DNA from: Clostridia bacterium
GTDB taxonomy: Bacteria > Bacillota > Peptococcia > DRI-13 > UBA5745
DNA: 64,000 nt
Direction: 5' to 3'
Assembly (NCBI GenBank): GCA_018436095.1
Contig: JAHDMJ010000007.1
Span: forward strand, 124,001-188,000
In this document: positions 17,497-27,357 of the stretch, one piece after another
Layout: every line of letters starts with the position of its first letter
Position numbering within the stretch: the stretch's first letter is position 1
The notes under the pieces: generated by a model
The model's input: only the letters and a program-made list of their open reading frames with translations
Told to the model about the DNA's origin: nothing
Database searches by the model: none
Translations under genes and position numbers: made by a program

Positions 17497-18090
17497 TTAT
17501 TTGCCAAAAGGCGAATCCTCCCGGCGTACGAAAAAGCCCTGATTGTGGCTGCAAACCGGGCAAACCTGGGGCGCTCCGCTGGCTTTATGGATGTGGCCGC
17601 AATTGAGACAGATAAATTCGGTTACCGTGCCGTTTTCAAAAAGCTTATTTTCTTGCATCAATTGGGCATAATGGGCAAAACGCTGGCTGTGAACCGCCTC
17701 GATTTCGGCAATCATATGAAAAGAATTGGCGATATTGGCGAAACCCTCTGCCTGAGCCTGGTCGCCGAAGGATTTGTAAATGGTATCGTGTTCCGCCGCC
17801 TCATGCTGGGCAGCCAACTGCAGCAGCTCCTGGAGATTCTCCGAGTTGTCGATGGGGTAGCTGGCGCTGAGGGCAATCTCCTGGCCATTAAATTCCTTCA
17901 AATAATTGTAGAATACCTCAGCATGTTCCTTTTCCTGGTTGCCCGTATAATGGAAAAGCCAGTACAAAACTTCAAGGTTTTGGGCTTTGGCCTGACCGGC
18001 GGCAAACTCGTAGCGCCGCCAGGCCTGACATTCCCCGGCAAAAGCTCTTAGAAGGTTTTCTTTTGTAACGCTGTCTTTCAGTGCTGCCAT
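17497..18090 (-). CDS. rbr: rubrerythrin
   Basis: A 197-aa non-haem iron protein that reduces hydrogen peroxide in anaerobes. The ferritin-like diiron domain (NLLRAFAGECQAWRRYEFAA, EKEHAEVFYNYL, HEAAEHDTIY, EIEAVHSQRFAHY) precedes a rubredoxin-like C-terminus with two CxxC pairs (CLNCGH, CPVCSH). Start ATG 18090 follows AGGAGGAATCAAGAA; an upstream ATG at 18114 has no ribosome site. It is a single-gene unit with its own terminator, and marks the organism as an anaerobe with oxidative-stress defence. Confidence 0.95.
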   Translation of the reverse strand: MAALKDSVTKENLLRAFAGECQAWRRYEFAAGQAKAQNLEVLYWLFHYTGNQEKEHAEVFYNYLKEFNGQEIALSASYPIDNSENLQELLQLAAQHEAAEHDTIYKSFGDQAQAEGFANIANSFHMIAEIEAVHSQRFAHYAQLMQENKLFENGTVTEFICLNCGHIHKASGAPQVCPVCSHNQGFFVRREDSPFGK

Positions 18091-18151
18091 TTCTTGATTC
18101 CTCCTACTATTCATTTGCCATCATTATTGCCCAATTTTCCATAATTTATAA

Positions 18152-19294
18152 TTAGGCCTGCTTCTTGTCCGCAAACAGCTGGGCTTGCCATTTGTAATAA
18201 TTATAAATTAAATGCAAAGTATACCGGTCATTATCGCTGTGTACCGGGTCAAGCTCCAGCAAATTTTTGATTTGTTTTATTCTGAAGATAAGCGTATTGC
18301 GGTGAATATATAAGCTGTTTGCGGCCTCAGCCATATTCATATGGTGCAGCAGCAACGCTTCCAAGGTCTGAAAGAAAAGGGGATTGGCGGTAATCTCTTG
18401 CACATCCTCATGAAAGAAATGCTTCAATAATTCCAGCGGCGTATGCTCAAAAATAATTTCGATTAAGTGATCAATAGCATAAGAAAGGCCCTTGGGGCCT
18501 GCGGGGCTCCGTTGCAGCGCCAGTTGGGCGCAAGTATAGCTATGGGCATATTCCGGGATGCTTGATACGGTAAAACCAACACCCACAAAGACTTGGCAGC
18601 CCAGACCGGATGCCAGATAGTTCTGCAACTGCAAAAAATATTCGTTACATTGAGCTTTTGCCGATAAAGCTTTTTTCGTCAATCTGCGGCAGAGCAGCAA
18701 TTGGGAGTTTTCACTGATCCCTACGATATCGCCGGCATGAGCAAGGCGAAAGCTGCGGACTAATGTTGCCGCGGCAGCTAAAAACTCTTGCTTCTGATAT
18801 TCCTTACCGGAGGCTTCTTCAAAATCAATAAGGCAAACCACCCGGGGCAACGTAAGGTCAATACCGGCTTCCGAAGCCAGCATGGAAATGAAGGATGCCT
18901 CTTCCGTTGCCGGCCCCCGTAAAAGCTGTTTTACAAACAAGGAATACTTATCTTTAATCATTTTAGGTGTGGCTTGCTTATCCGCAAGAAAGACGGCCTG
19001 TTCCAAAGAATAGACCATTGCCAAAGGACTTTCCGCCGACTCATAGTTTTCTGCCGGCAAAGACAACAACAGATAAAAGCCTCCCGGCAGCAAAAGTGAA
19101 ATTAAGATATATTGCCGGTCCCCTGATTTGAAAAAAGAAGCGGCTTTCTTGACGGAAAAAAGCTCGGCAGCCAGTACCCGCAGAACAAATCTGGAAAATA
19201 TCACATCCCGTGATTTAGATAAAATCATAATATCCGATTGCGGAAAGGCCGAGCAAAGGGCCTTAAATAAGCGTTCCAGTTCCTTGTTGGTCAT
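18152..19294 (-). CDS. PucR/CdaR-type transcriptional regulator
   Basis: A 380-aa regulator. The central part is the GGDEF-like fold found in CdaR/PucR proteins, and the C-terminal helix-turn-helix matches the PucR HTH (LHHMNMAEAANSLYIHRNTL then FRIKQIKNLLELDP). CdaR-type proteins activate genes for sugar-acid or purine breakdown. Its start codon lies inside the 3' end of the PucR-TRAP fusion gene (32-nt overlap) with a strong AAGGAGATATACC site, so the two regulators are translated from one message. The divergent catabolic genes from 21628 onward are the likely targets. The ligand is unknown. Confidence 0.85.
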   Translation of the reverse strand: MTNKELERLFKALCSAFPQSDIMILSKSRDVIFSRFVLRVLAAELFSVKKAASFFKSGDRQYILISLLLPGGFYLLLSLPAENYESAESPLAMVYSLEQAVFLADKQATPKMIKDKYSLFVKQLLRGPATEEASFISMLASEAGIDLTLPRVVCLIDFEEASGKEYQKQEFLAAAATLVRSFRLAHAGDIVGISENSQLLLCRRLTKKALSAKAQCNEYFLQLQNYLASGLGCQVFVGVGFTVSSIPEYAHSYTCAQLALQRSPAGPKGLSYAIDHLIEIIFEHTPLELLKHFFHEDVQEITANPLFFQTLEALLLHHMNMAEAANSLYIHRNTLIFRIKQIKNLLELDPVHSDNDRYTLHLIYNYYKWQAQLFADKKQA

Positions 19295-21320
19295 GGTATA
19301 TCTCCTTTTCCTTCAACAAGCCTTTAATCAGAAAATGCTCCTGAATGGAAGCGTAAACCCTGTCTGCGGTTTCTTGCCACAGTTTCTTCTCCTCTGCCGC
19401 CGGCTGTATAATCTCCATTCCCTTGGCCGCCAGTTCCGTTTTGGCTTCTAAATTAACTCTTTCCGCCTCCCACAGCATCCAGCGGCAGGTCTCGTCAAAA
19501 GCAGACTGGGTTATGTTTCGCAAATGGCCGGGCAAACGCTCCCAGGCCGATTTTGAAAACAACACCGCATTGACGTCATAAATAGAATTCAATTCTGTCA
19601 CAAACTTTTGCTTTTTGTAAAATTCCATAGCCAATATATTGGAATAGGGATTTTCCTGACAATCAATGGCTCCCGTTTCCAAAGCTTCCGGAACGTCATT
19701 GTAATTGGCCATAACAACGGTGGCTCCCATGGAATGAAAAAACTCTTTGATGATTTTCGCAAAAACCACTACACGGATTCGTTTATTTTGCATATCTGCC
19801 GGTATATAGACGGGCTCGTTGGAGGTTATATACCGCCAGCCCATGCTCCAAAAACCGGCCAATACGGCTCCCATAGCGTGAAGGGCCGGAAACATTTCCT
19901 TCCTTACATAACCGTTGAGCAGATAACTTGCTTCCTCCGCCGAATCAAACAAAAAAGGCAGCTCCAGTATATGGGGCCAGCCTTTGAGAGAGTTAAACAG
20001 CAGGCCGCTATTAACCGAAACGCAGTCGATCTTGCCGCTGCAAGCAGACTCAAATAATTGCCGGTAATCCCCTGCTTTTGAGATAACTTCTATATTCAAT
20101 TGCATTCTGCCGTCGCTCATTTGCTGAAGAAGCTGCGAAAATTTTTCCAAGCCTCTTTGTTGAATATTGCCGGAATGAATATTGACGCAAGCATGCCAGG
20201 TAATGGTCTGGCTTTTAAAAAGGGAGTAGCAGTACATGGAAGCCCTGTCCACATCATTATGCAGGGGGTCCGCGGCCAGGGCTCCTTGAGCCTTGCTAAA
20301 ACGCTGTAAAATAGTATTGCGGTGGATGCCCAACTCCTCTGCCCCATGGGTCAAATTATTATTATTGGTGGTTATGGCCTCCAGGGTCTCTTCCATGGTT
20401 TTGGAGTTGGCAAGGGCCAGGTCAAAATCCCGAAAAATAATCTCCTTAAATTCTTCGGGAAGCAAAGTTGATAGATAAGAAAACAGGTATTTGTTTATTG
20501 TCAGACAGGCATAGCCTTTCTTATTCAAAAACTGTGAATTATTACTCAAAAATTGGGCTTCCAGGAAGCTGTTGTGAAGCTGCTCCAGCTTTACGTAAGG
20601 GCTGCCTGCAAAAGCATAAGCTGAAATTTGATACACCGCGCCGAGGGTTCTGATAAGGTCCTCGGCATATCTTTTGGCCTCGGCTATCTTCTCTCTTAAA
20701 TTTTTACCGCCGATGCTTTTAAATACTAAAATTTTATTTTGGCTTATGGGGCCAAAGATATCTTCGGCAGAAAAATGAGGAGACGCAGCATGTAAAAGGT
20801 TGAAGGCCGTCTGGAAATTTACTGGACCGTCATCATCCTGGGCCGGCGGCAAACAAAACAAAACGGCACAGCGGGGCAAGCCGAAAGAATATTGCAAAAG
20901 CTTCATAAAGGATAATATTTCCCAATTTGTCTTATCATAAAAGGCCAGTTGATTAGCTAATTGGGTGCGGACGTCTTGGCGCCACTGGGAGTTTGTATCC
21001 GAAATACTATTCAACAGCAAATCCAGCATGGAGAAAATAAAAGGGAAGGCAGATGAAGGTACGGCACAGCCAAAAGCCAGAACGTAGCCCATCATCCTTC
21101 CATTTAGATGATAGGGCTTTATTTCAAAAGCATACTCCCTTTGCAGCTGCCGAAAATCCTTTTGGCGGCAACAGCTTTTGATTATCCTTTCCTTATCAAA
21201 AACATCAGGATCAGTAAAGGCCAAAATATTGCCCTCATCATCACATATACAAACTGGAAAAGTCAGAGCATTCCGGATATTGGCCACAAGAAATTCTTGT
21301 TGAAGGGGTGTCAGCCACAC
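19263..21320 (-). CDS. CdaR/PucR-type regulator fused to a TRAP (DctP) solute-binding domain
   Basis: A 685-aa protein joining two families. Residues about 1-110 resemble a sugar-diacid-recognition domain (FPVCICDDEGNILAFTDPDV); 120-320 a GGDEF-like CdaR middle domain; about 325-368 a PucR helix-turn-helix (GAEELGIHRNTILQRFSKAQ, then DPLHNDVDRA). From about residue 372 to 665 it is a full DctP-type TRAP binding protein: ELPFLFDSAEEASYLLNG, an Arg at about 516 at the usual carboxylate-binding place (KRIRV), and CQENPYSNI equivalent to the QENP motif. There is no signal peptide or lipobox, so the binding domain should be cytoplasmic and act as a ligand sensor. Start is GTG 21320 after GAGAGGAG. 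A separate TRAP system lies at 25684-28616. Confidence 0.9.
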   Translation of the reverse strand: MWLTPLQQEFLVANIRNALTFPVCICDDEGNILAFTDPDVFDKERIIKSCCRQKDFRQLQREYAFEIKPYHLNGRMMGYVLAFGCAVPSSAFPFIFSMLDLLLNSISDTNSQWRQDVRTQLANQLAFYDKTNWEILSFMKLLQYSFGLPRCAVLFCLPPAQDDDGPVNFQTAFNLLHAASPHFSAEDIFGPISQNKILVFKSIGGKNLREKIAEAKRYAEDLIRTLGAVYQISAYAFAGSPYVKLEQLHNSFLEAQFLSNNSQFLNKKGYACLTINKYLFSYLSTLLPEEFKEIIFRDFDLALANSKTMEETLEAITTNNNNLTHGAEELGIHRNTILQRFSKAQGALAADPLHNDVDRASMYCYSLFKSQTITWHACVNIHSGNIQQRGLEKFSQLLQQMSDGRMQLNIEVISKAGDYRQLFESACSGKIDCVSVNSGLLFNSLKGWPHILELPFLFDSAEEASYLLNGYVRKEMFPALHAMGAVLAGFWSMGWRYITSNEPVYIPADMQNKRIRVVVFAKIIKEFFHSMGATVVMANYNDVPEALETGAIDCQENPYSNILAMEFYKKQKFVTELNSIYDVNAVLFSKSAWERLPGHLRNITQSAFDETCRWMLWEAERVNLEAKTELAAKGMEIIQPAAEEKKLWQETADRVYASIQEHFLIKGLLKEKEIYHDQQGTGTLI

Positions 21321-21377
21321 TGCACAAAGCTCCTCTCACTTAATGATAAGCGGCGGTCAAGGTAACAACTATTCATC

Positions 21378-21406
21378 ATCATGTCCCAATAAGACCAGAC
21401 TGTCAA
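21378..21406 (-). promoter_or_regulatory. candidate sigma-A promoter of the regulator pair
   Basis: TTGACA (21406-21401), a 17-nt spacer, then CATGAT (21383-21378), about 58 bp before the GTG start of the fusion regulator. The remainder of the 307-bp divergent region 21321-21627 shows no gene and no strong palindrome that I can see. Confidence 0.5.
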
Positions 21407-21627
21407 TATAGTCACGGCAAAATCTTTTATGTGCAGTCAGCACAATTTTTTCCTCAAAACATTGGCCTTCGGTTATATTGTTTTACAGACCAGAGAAATG
21501 CTACCCTATAGACAAATGAGAGGCCTCTTGTTTATCGGAACATCTATTGTTTTTTCTGAATCATCTGGTTTTTTTCAGGCTGATGAAATGACCAGCCCAA
21601 CTATCCCATGAATTAGGAGGAAATTCC

Positions 21628-22968
21628 ATGAATTTATATACCATGCTGCAACAAAAGCAAAGCCAGGGCGCTTCCCTGCGGGTGGGCATTATTGGCACAG
21701 GCAAATTCGGCACCATGTATCTTTCCCAGGTCAGGAAAGTGCCGGGAATCCACCTTGTCGGCATTGCCGAACTCAATGTCCCCCGAGCTTTCGACAATTT
21801 ACAGCGCACCCTTTGGCCCAAAGAACAAGTTGACGCCAAGACACTGGAAGAAGCTTATAACACAGGCAAAACCTGCGTCATGGAAAGCGGCGATGATTTA
21901 ATCGCTTCTCCCTTTGTGGAAATCGTCATCGACTGCACCGGCGACCCTGAGCTGGGCATCAAGAATACTTTACGCTGCTGTCAATTCGGCAAGCATATCG
22001 TCAATGTCAATGTGGAAAGCGACGCTTTGGCCGGTCCTCTGCTGGCTAAGAAAGCCGCCGCCGCCGGCGTCACTTATTCCCTGGCTTACGGTGATCAACC
22101 CGCTATGATCTGCGAAATGGTGGATTGGGCAAGGACTGCGGGCTTTGAAGTAGTCTGCGCCGGCAAAGGTACCCGGTTTCAACCCATATATCATCAATCC
22201 ACGCCGGATACCATCTGGGGCTACTACGGCCTGTCGCCTGAGGATGCGGCAAAAGGCGGCATGAATCCCAAAGTATTCAACTCCTTCCTGGACGGCACGA
22301 AATCGGCCATTGAGATGGCTGCCGTTTCCAATGCCACCGGTCTGCTGCCCAATAGCACCGGTCTGCTGTTCCCCCCTTGCGGCGCCGACCACCTGCCCCG
22401 GATTTTGAAGCCGAAGTCTGCCGGCGGCATTCTTGAGCAAAGCGGCATGGTGGAAGTGGTGGCCAGCGAGGAACGGGATTACCGCCCGGTTTACCGGGAT
22501 TTGCGTTTCGGCATTTATGTGACGCTAAAGGGCGACTCGGAATACATGATGAATTGTTATAAAGAATATGGCATGATCACCGACGAAACCGGTGAGTACA
22601 CCTGCTTATACCGTCCCCACCACATGATCGGCCTGGAGATGAATCTATCTGTGGCTTCTGTGGGAGTACGCCGGGAGCCTACCGGCTGTCCCAGAGAATT
22701 TAATGCCGATGTGGTGTCTGTTGCCAAATGTGACATTCCCAAGGGAACCCTGCTGGATGGCGAAGGCGGTTATTACGTTTACGGTGACATCATGCCGGCA
22801 AAGCTGTCCGTGGCCAAAGGCTGCCTGCCCCTGGGCTTTAGCGGCAACAAAAAGGTTTTGCGGGATATTAAAGCCGGGGAAGTTCTTACTTATGACGCTA
22901 TTGAGTACGACAGCAATTGCCTGACCATGGAAATCCGGCGGGAACTGGAGGCCATGGCCAAAAAATAA
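21628..22968 (+). CDS. NAD(P)-dependent dehydrogenase with C-terminal SAF domain
   Basis: A 446-aa protein. Residues 17-160 form a homoserine-dehydrogenase-like Rossmann domain (LRVGIIGTGKFGTMYLSQ; VIDCTGDPELG; GKHIVNVNVESDAL), and the C-terminal 110 residues look like a SAF domain (VAKCDIPKGTLLDGEGGYYV; LRDIKAGEVLTYDAIEYD). This fusion family occurs in sugar-acid and related catabolic loci; its chemistry is not known to me precisely. Start ATG 21628 follows TTAGGAGG. It leads a + strand set with a hydroxyacyl-CoA-dehydrogenase-like enzyme, IlvD-like dehydratase and TRAP transporter, so it probably oxidises or reduces a pathway intermediate. Confidence 0.82.
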   Translation: MNLYTMLQQKQSQGASLRVGIIGTGKFGTMYLSQVRKVPGIHLVGIAELNVPRAFDNLQRTLWPKEQVDAKTLEEAYNTGKTCVMESGDDLIASPFVEIVIDCTGDPELGIKNTLRCCQFGKHIVNVNVESDALAGPLLAKKAAAAGVTYSLAYGDQPAMICEMVDWARTAGFEVVCAGKGTRFQPIYHQSTPDTIWGYYGLSPEDAAKGGMNPKVFNSFLDGTKSAIEMAAVSNATGLLPNSTGLLFPPCGADHLPRILKPKSAGGILEQSGMVEVVASEERDYRPVYRDLRFGIYVTLKGDSEYMMNCYKEYGMITDETGEYTCLYRPHHMIGLEMNLSVASVGVRREPTGCPREFNADVVSVAKCDIPKGTLLDGEGGYYVYGDIMPAKLSVAKGCLPLGFSGNKKVLRDIKAGEVLTYDAIEYDSNCLTMEIRRELEAMAKK

Positions 22969-22988
22969 AGCATTGGAGGAGTACACCT

Positions 22989-23924
22989 ATGACCAAAAAC
23001 AAAGCAGTCATTGCCGGCGCCGGCTTAATGGGCGCCTCTCTGGCCCAGGTATATGCCGAGGCCGGCTATGAAGTTGTTTTATACGACCTGGCTGACGAAT
23101 TCCTGGAAAGAGGCCAAAAGCTGATTGCCCTGAACCAGGCCACTATGGTAAAAGAAGAGATGTTGACTCAGGAGGACTCCGATGCTTTAATAGCCCGCAT
23201 CGCTTATACCTGTGACGACGGCTGCTTCGCCGACCCTCAACTGACCATTATTCTCGAAACAATCATTGAAAAATTAGATATCAAACAAGATTTTTGGGCA
23301 AAGGTTTCCTCTATGGCCAACCCTGACTGCTTGCTGGCCTCCAATACCTCCGGCCTGCACATCGGCGATATTGCGGCGAAAATGAAGCATAAGGACCGTT
23401 TTATGGGCCAGCATTGGCTAAACCCCCCTCATCTCCTGCCTTTATGCGAATTGATCATCGGTGCGGACACTTCGGCGGAAACCGTAGCCAGGATGAAAGA
23501 GCTGGTGATTGGCTTAAAGAAAAACCCTGTATGCGTAAAGGATATTAACGGGTTCATCATCAACCGGCTGCAATTTGCGCTTTTACGGGAAGCCATGTAC
23601 ATTGCCGACAGCGGCGCCGCCACCATCGAGGATATCGATGCGGTAATGAAGTACGGCATGGGCCTGCGGCTGGCAGCCTTGGGACCTTTCCGCATCGCCG
23701 ACTTCGGAGGCTTAGATACCTTTAACCATATTTCCGGCTACCTCTTTGCCGATCTCGACGCATCCAAAACGGCCAATGCCGGACTGCAGCAAATGGTGGC
23801 GGAAGGCAAGCTGGGTGTCAAAAGCGGCGCCGGCTACTACGATTATTCCGGCGGCAAGGATGTGGAGGCTATCCGGGAACGGGATGAGCTTTTTATTAAA
23901 CTGGCTAAATGCTTATACAAATAA
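22989..23924 (+). CDS. 3-hydroxyacyl-CoA dehydrogenase-family enzyme
   Basis: A 311-aa NAD-dependent dehydrogenase with N-terminal motif GAGLMGASLAQVYAEAGYEV, then LASNTSGLHIGDIA and the His-containing GQHWLNPPHLLPLCELI, and the all-helical C-terminal domain (DINGFIINRLQFALLREAMY). The 'HWLNPP' form and the small size resemble the L-gulonate dehydrogenase / carnitine dehydrogenase branch rather than fatty-acid beta-oxidation enzymes, so a free 3-hydroxyacid is a likely substrate. ATG 22989 is chosen for TTGGAGGAG upstream. It is 20 bp behind the SAF-domain gene and 16 bp before ilvD, within one operon. Confidence 0.85.
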   Translation: MTKNKAVIAGAGLMGASLAQVYAEAGYEVVLYDLADEFLERGQKLIALNQATMVKEEMLTQEDSDALIARIAYTCDDGCFADPQLTIILETIIEKLDIKQDFWAKVSSMANPDCLLASNTSGLHIGDIAAKMKHKDRFMGQHWLNPPHLLPLCELIIGADTSAETVARMKELVIGLKKNPVCVKDINGFIINRLQFALLREAMYIADSGAATIEDIDAVMKYGMGLRLAALGPFRIADFGGLDTFNHISGYLFADLDASKTANAGLQQMVAEGKLGVKSGAGYYDYSGGKDVEAIRERDELFIKLAKCLYK

Positions 23925-23940
23925 GAAAAGGAGGTAAATA

Positions 23941-25608
23941 ATGCGTAGCGATTTGATGAAAACCGGCATCGACCGGATTCCCCACCGGGCATTGTTCCGG
24001 GCTTTGGGTCTGACGGACGAAGAGCTGAACCGGCCTATTATTGGCGTGGTCAATGCCCAAAACGAAATCATTCCCGGCCATCTGGATCTTGATAAGATTG
24101 CGTCAGCCGTTAAAGCCGGTATCCGCATGGCCGGCGGTACCCCTGTGGAATTTCCGGCCATCGGCGTTTGTGACGGCATTGCCATGAATCATGAGGGCAT
24201 GTTTTTTTCCTTGCCAAGCCGGGAGCATATTGCCGACTCCGTAGAAATCATGGCCAATGCCCATCCTTTTGACGGTCTCGTTTTTATTCCCAATTGTGAT
24301 AAAATCGTTCCGGGTATGATCATGGCGGCACTAAGGCTGAACATCCCCGCTGTCTTTTGCAGCGGCGGCCCCATGCTGCCGGGGCGGGCAGCCGGCAAAA
24401 TGGTGGCTCTTACCGATGCTTTTGAAGCTCCGGCAGCTGTTCATACCGGCAAAATGGGCGAAAGGGAAGCAACTGCCATCACCGAGCATTCCTGCCCCGG
24501 CTGCGGCTCTTGCGCCGGTATGTTTACAGCCAACTCCATGAACTGCATGACGGAAATCCTGGGTTTAGGTCTGCCGGGCAACGGCACCATTCCTGCCGTG
24601 GAAAGCCAGCGGATTCTGCTGGCCAAGCATGCCGGCATGCGTATTATGGACTTAGTCGCCGGGGATATCCGTCCCCGGGATATTGTCACCCAAAAGGCGA
24701 TCACCAACGGATTGGTCGCCGATATGGCTTTAGGCTGCTCCACCAACACTATGCTTCATTTGCCGGCCATTGCCCATGAAGCCGGCCTGGAGCTTAGTCT
24801 GGAAGGAGTCAATGCCATCAGCGGCAAAGTTCCCCATCTTGTCAAGCTGAATCCTGCCGGTCCCCATTTCCTGGTTGATTTAAATAACGCCGGCGGTTTA
24901 AGCGCAGTGATGAAGCGCCTGGATAGCCTGGGATTGATTGAAACCGACGCCAAAACGGTAGACGGAACCTGGGCAGACCGGATTGCCGCCGCCGAAATCA
25001 AGGACGGCGACGTAATCCGCAGCCGTGAAACTGCCTACAGCCAAACCGGCGGCCTGGCCGTACTATACGGCAATTTGGCTCCCGACGGCGCCGTGGTCAA
25101 AAAAGGAGCCGTCTTGCCGGAAATGATGCAGCATACGGGACCGGCAAAGTGCTTCGACAGTGAAGAGGAGTGCTGCCAAGCCCTATATGCAGGCAAGGTG
25201 GCAGCCGGCGATGTGGTTATCCTTCGTTACGAAGGCCCTAAAGGCGGTCCCGGTATGCGGGAAATGCTAAGCCCCACCGCTGCTTTGGCCGGCATGGGAT
25301 TAGACCGCAGTTGCGCCCTGGTTACCGACGGCCGGTTTTCCGGCGTCAGCCGGGGAGCCTCCATAGGCCATGTCTCCCCTGAAGCGGCAGCCGGCGGACT
25401 TTTGGCTTACGTTAAGGATGGAGACTTGATCGAAATCGATATTGCCAATTATTCTATTAATCTAAAGGTAAGCGAGGAGGAGATTGCCGCACGCAAACAG
25501 GAAATTGTACCGCAGCCGCCTAAAGAAGTCTCCGGTTATCTCAAACGCTACCGGGCTTTAGTCACCAGTGCCAACCGGGGAGCCATTCTGGACGATAGCA
25601 AACTCTAA
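23941..25608 (+). CDS. ilvD: dihydroxy-acid dehydratase family (IlvD/Edd)
   Basis: A 555-aa iron-sulfur dehydratase. Cluster and active-site motifs are [12 protein letters not shown]-like ([12 protein letters not shown]), [18 protein letters not shown], and the C-terminal [20 protein letters not shown]. Sequence and length fit dihydroxy-acid dehydratase of branched-chain amino acid synthesis, but the neighbourhood (TRAP uptake, hydroxyacid dehydrogenases, CdaR-type regulators) suggests a catabolic sugar-acid dehydratase, a role known for other members of this family. No other ilv or leu gene is in the window. ATG 23941 follows AAAGGAGGTAAATA. Confidence 0.85.
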   Translation: MRSDLMKTGIDRIPHRALFRALGLTDEELNRPIIGVVNAQNEIIPGHLDLDKIASAVKAGIRMAGGTPVEFPAIGVCDGIAMNHEGMFFSLPSREHIADSVEIMANAHPFDGLVFIPNCDKIVPGMIMAALRLNIPAVFCSGGPMLPGRAAGKMVALTDAFEAPAAVHTGKMGEREATAITEHSCPGCGSCAGMFTANSMNCMTEILGLGLPGNGTIPAVESQRILLAKHAGMRIMDLVAGDIRPRDIVTQKAITNGLVADMALGCSTNTMLHLPAIAHEAGLELSLEGVNAISGKVPHLVKLNPAGPHFLVDLNNAGGLSAVMKRLDSLGLIETDAKTVDGTWADRIAAAEIKDGDVIRSRETAYSQTGGLAVLYGNLAPDGAVVKKGAVLPEMMQHTGPAKCFDSEEECCQALYAGKVAAGDVVILRYEGPKGGPGMREMLSPTAALAGMGLDRSCALVTDGRFSGVSRGASIGHVSPEAAAGGLLAYVKDGDLIEIDIANYSINLKVSEEEIAARKQEIVPQPPKEVSGYLKRYRALVTSANRGAILDDSKL

Positions 25609-25683
25609 TATTTAAAGGCAACTTTTAGCGGTTACAGAGTACGAGTATTGCAGCAAAGAAAATACGGGTAAAGGGGAGAGATT

Positions 25684-26730
25684 ATGAAAAAGATAGTTTC
25701 TAAAAGTCTGAGTATTGCGTTGATATTGATGATAGCCGTGTCCCTCGCTGCCTGCGGCAAAACCGAGAGCAACCCTCCAACACCGGTCCAGGGTGGCAGC
25801 TCCGCCGAAAAACCCGCCGAAAAAGTCATTATTAAGTTTGCCGGCGTCAATAATGCCGAACACGCCACTATTCGGGCCATCAACGAAAAATTCAAGCCCC
25901 GGGTGGAAGAATTAACGGAGGGCAGAGTTGAGGTTCAGGTTTTTGACAACTCTCAGCTTGGGGGCGAAAGAGACTTGATGGAGCAACTGCAAAGCGGCCT
26001 TTTGCAGATGAGCTATATCAGCCCCATCTTTGCCACCGTAGATCCTGCCATCAATGTTATGGACTTGCCCTTCCTCTTTGAGGACGAAGCTCATGTGGAC
26101 AAAGTGGTGGCCGGCGAGCTGGGCAAGGAGCTGCTGAAGGATCTTCCCGACAAAGGCCTCATTCCCCTGGGCTACTTTGAAAACGGCTTCCGGGTTATTA
26201 CCAACTCCAAGCATCCCATCAATACTTTAGCCGATATCAAAGGCTTAAAAATCAGAACTCCTCAAGCGCCCATATCCGTAGCCATCTTTGAAGCCCTGGG
26301 CGCCAATGTCACCCCCCTGTCCTTCGGCGAGCTGTACAGCGCTTTGCAGCAGAAGGTAGTGGACGGCCAGGAAAACGCTTACAATACTGTGTCCTCCTCC
26401 AGATTCTTTGAGGTTCAGAAGTATATGGCTGAAACGAACCATATGTGGGGCTGCTTCGTGGTCATGGCTTCCGGCAAATGGTGGGACACCCTTGACGGGG
26501 ACATTAAAGCAGCTATAGAAACTGCCGCCGCCGAGGCTGCCACTTATCAGCGCCAAATTTTCCGGGAGCAATCGGCAGGCAGCAAGGCTCAATGCGAAGA
26601 AGCCGGTATGGAAGTCAGCTATCCCGATGCAGCAGAACTGCGGCAAGCCGTAGCCCCCGTATATGAAAACTTCTACAAAGAATACCCCCAATACAAAGAT
26701 ATCGTAGAGCAAATTCAAGCTATGCAGTAA
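25684..26730 (+). CDS. dctP: TRAP transporter solute-binding lipoprotein (DctP)
   Basis: A 348-aa extracytoplasmic receptor. A lipoprotein signal peptide ends at lipobox LAAC (Cys about 23). The DctP fold is shown by LMEQLQSGLLQMSYISP, MDLPFLFEDEAHVDKVVAGE, GLKIRTPQAP (carboxylate-binding Arg) and DGQENAYNTVSSSRFFEVQK. These proteins deliver organic or sugar acids to the DctQM channel. A strong hairpin follows the gene, so the receptor is probably made in excess over the membrane subunits. It is homologous in fold to the C-terminal half of the 19263-21320 regulator. Confidence 0.93.
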   Translation: MKKIVSKSLSIALILMIAVSLAACGKTESNPPTPVQGGSSAEKPAEKVIIKFAGVNNAEHATIRAINEKFKPRVEELTEGRVEVQVFDNSQLGGERDLMEQLQSGLLQMSYISPIFATVDPAINVMDLPFLFEDEAHVDKVVAGELGKELLKDLPDKGLIPLGYFENGFRVITNSKHPINTLADIKGLKIRTPQAPISVAIFEALGANVTPLSFGELYSALQQKVVDGQENAYNTVSSSRFFEVQKYMAETNHMWGCFVVMASGKWWDTLDGDIKAAIETAAAEAATYQRQIFREQSAGSKAQCEEAGMEVSYPDAAELRQAVAPVYENFYKEYPQYKDIVEQIQAMQ

Positions 26731-26773
26731 TAAGGCATTTACCATTGTATCCCCGGTAAACAGTGTGCTGTTG

Positions 26774-26814
26774 AACAAAACCTTGGCGGGCGGCCTCCGC
26801 CGCCAAGGTTTTGT
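26774..26814 (+). terminator. intercistronic attenuating terminator between dctP and dctQ
   Basis: A long stem AACAAAACCTTGGCGG with its complement ending in GGTTTTGTT, followed by little T-tract beyond the stem's own T's. It is placed so as to reduce read-through into dctQM. Confidence 0.6.
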
Positions 26815-26850
26815 TGATCCGGCATACCGAGCATAAGGAGGGTAGTCCCA

Positions 26851-27357
26851 GTGAAAAATTTTTTGGATAAAACCGGCCGGGTTGCTTTGACCATTCTCAG
26901 AGCCCTGGTAGCTATCTTATTTGCTGTCATGGTTGTCGTTGTCTTTGCCCAGGTATATACAAGATTTCTTACGGACAACTCCCTGGTCTGGAGTGAAGAG
27001 CTGTCCCGCTTTAGTATGATCTGGATGGTGTTTTTAGCTTCCGTTCTCACCTTCAACAGCAATGACCATATTATTGTAGATGCGCTTATCACATTTTTAA
27101 AGGGTACGGCCCGGGCAGTTTTATTGATTATCAGCAAAGTTATGGTTTTGCTCTATTCCGTTTTTATTGTCATCGGAGCCACCCAATTCCTGCCTGTGGT
27201 AGCTATTCAAACCTCCACTGTCCTGCGCTGGCAGATGTCCCTGGTCTACAGCATTATTCCCATCAGCATGGCGGCTATCGGTATTTTGTGCCTGCGGGAT
27301 ATCTACGTTCTCGTTGAAGAAAACTTCTTGAAGTCCGGCAGGGAGGGAAGCAAATGA
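26851..27357 (+). CDS. dctQ: TRAP transporter small membrane subunit (DctQ)
   Basis: A 168-aa protein with four hydrophobic segments. The segment SLVWSEELSRFSMIWMVFLA is the conserved DctQ core (W-x-EE-x-x-R). It pairs with DctM to form the Na+-coupled TRAP translocation complex. It starts at GTG 26851 after AAGGAGGG and overlaps the dctM start by four bases (ATGA), indicating translational coupling. Confidence 0.92.
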   Translation: MKNFLDKTGRVALTILRALVAILFAVMVVVVFAQVYTRFLTDNSLVWSEELSRFSMIWMVFLASVLTFNSNDHIIVDALITFLKGTARAVLLIISKVMVLLYSVFIVIGATQFLPVVAIQTSTVLRWQMSLVYSIIPISMAAIGILCLRDIYVLVEENFLKSGREGSK

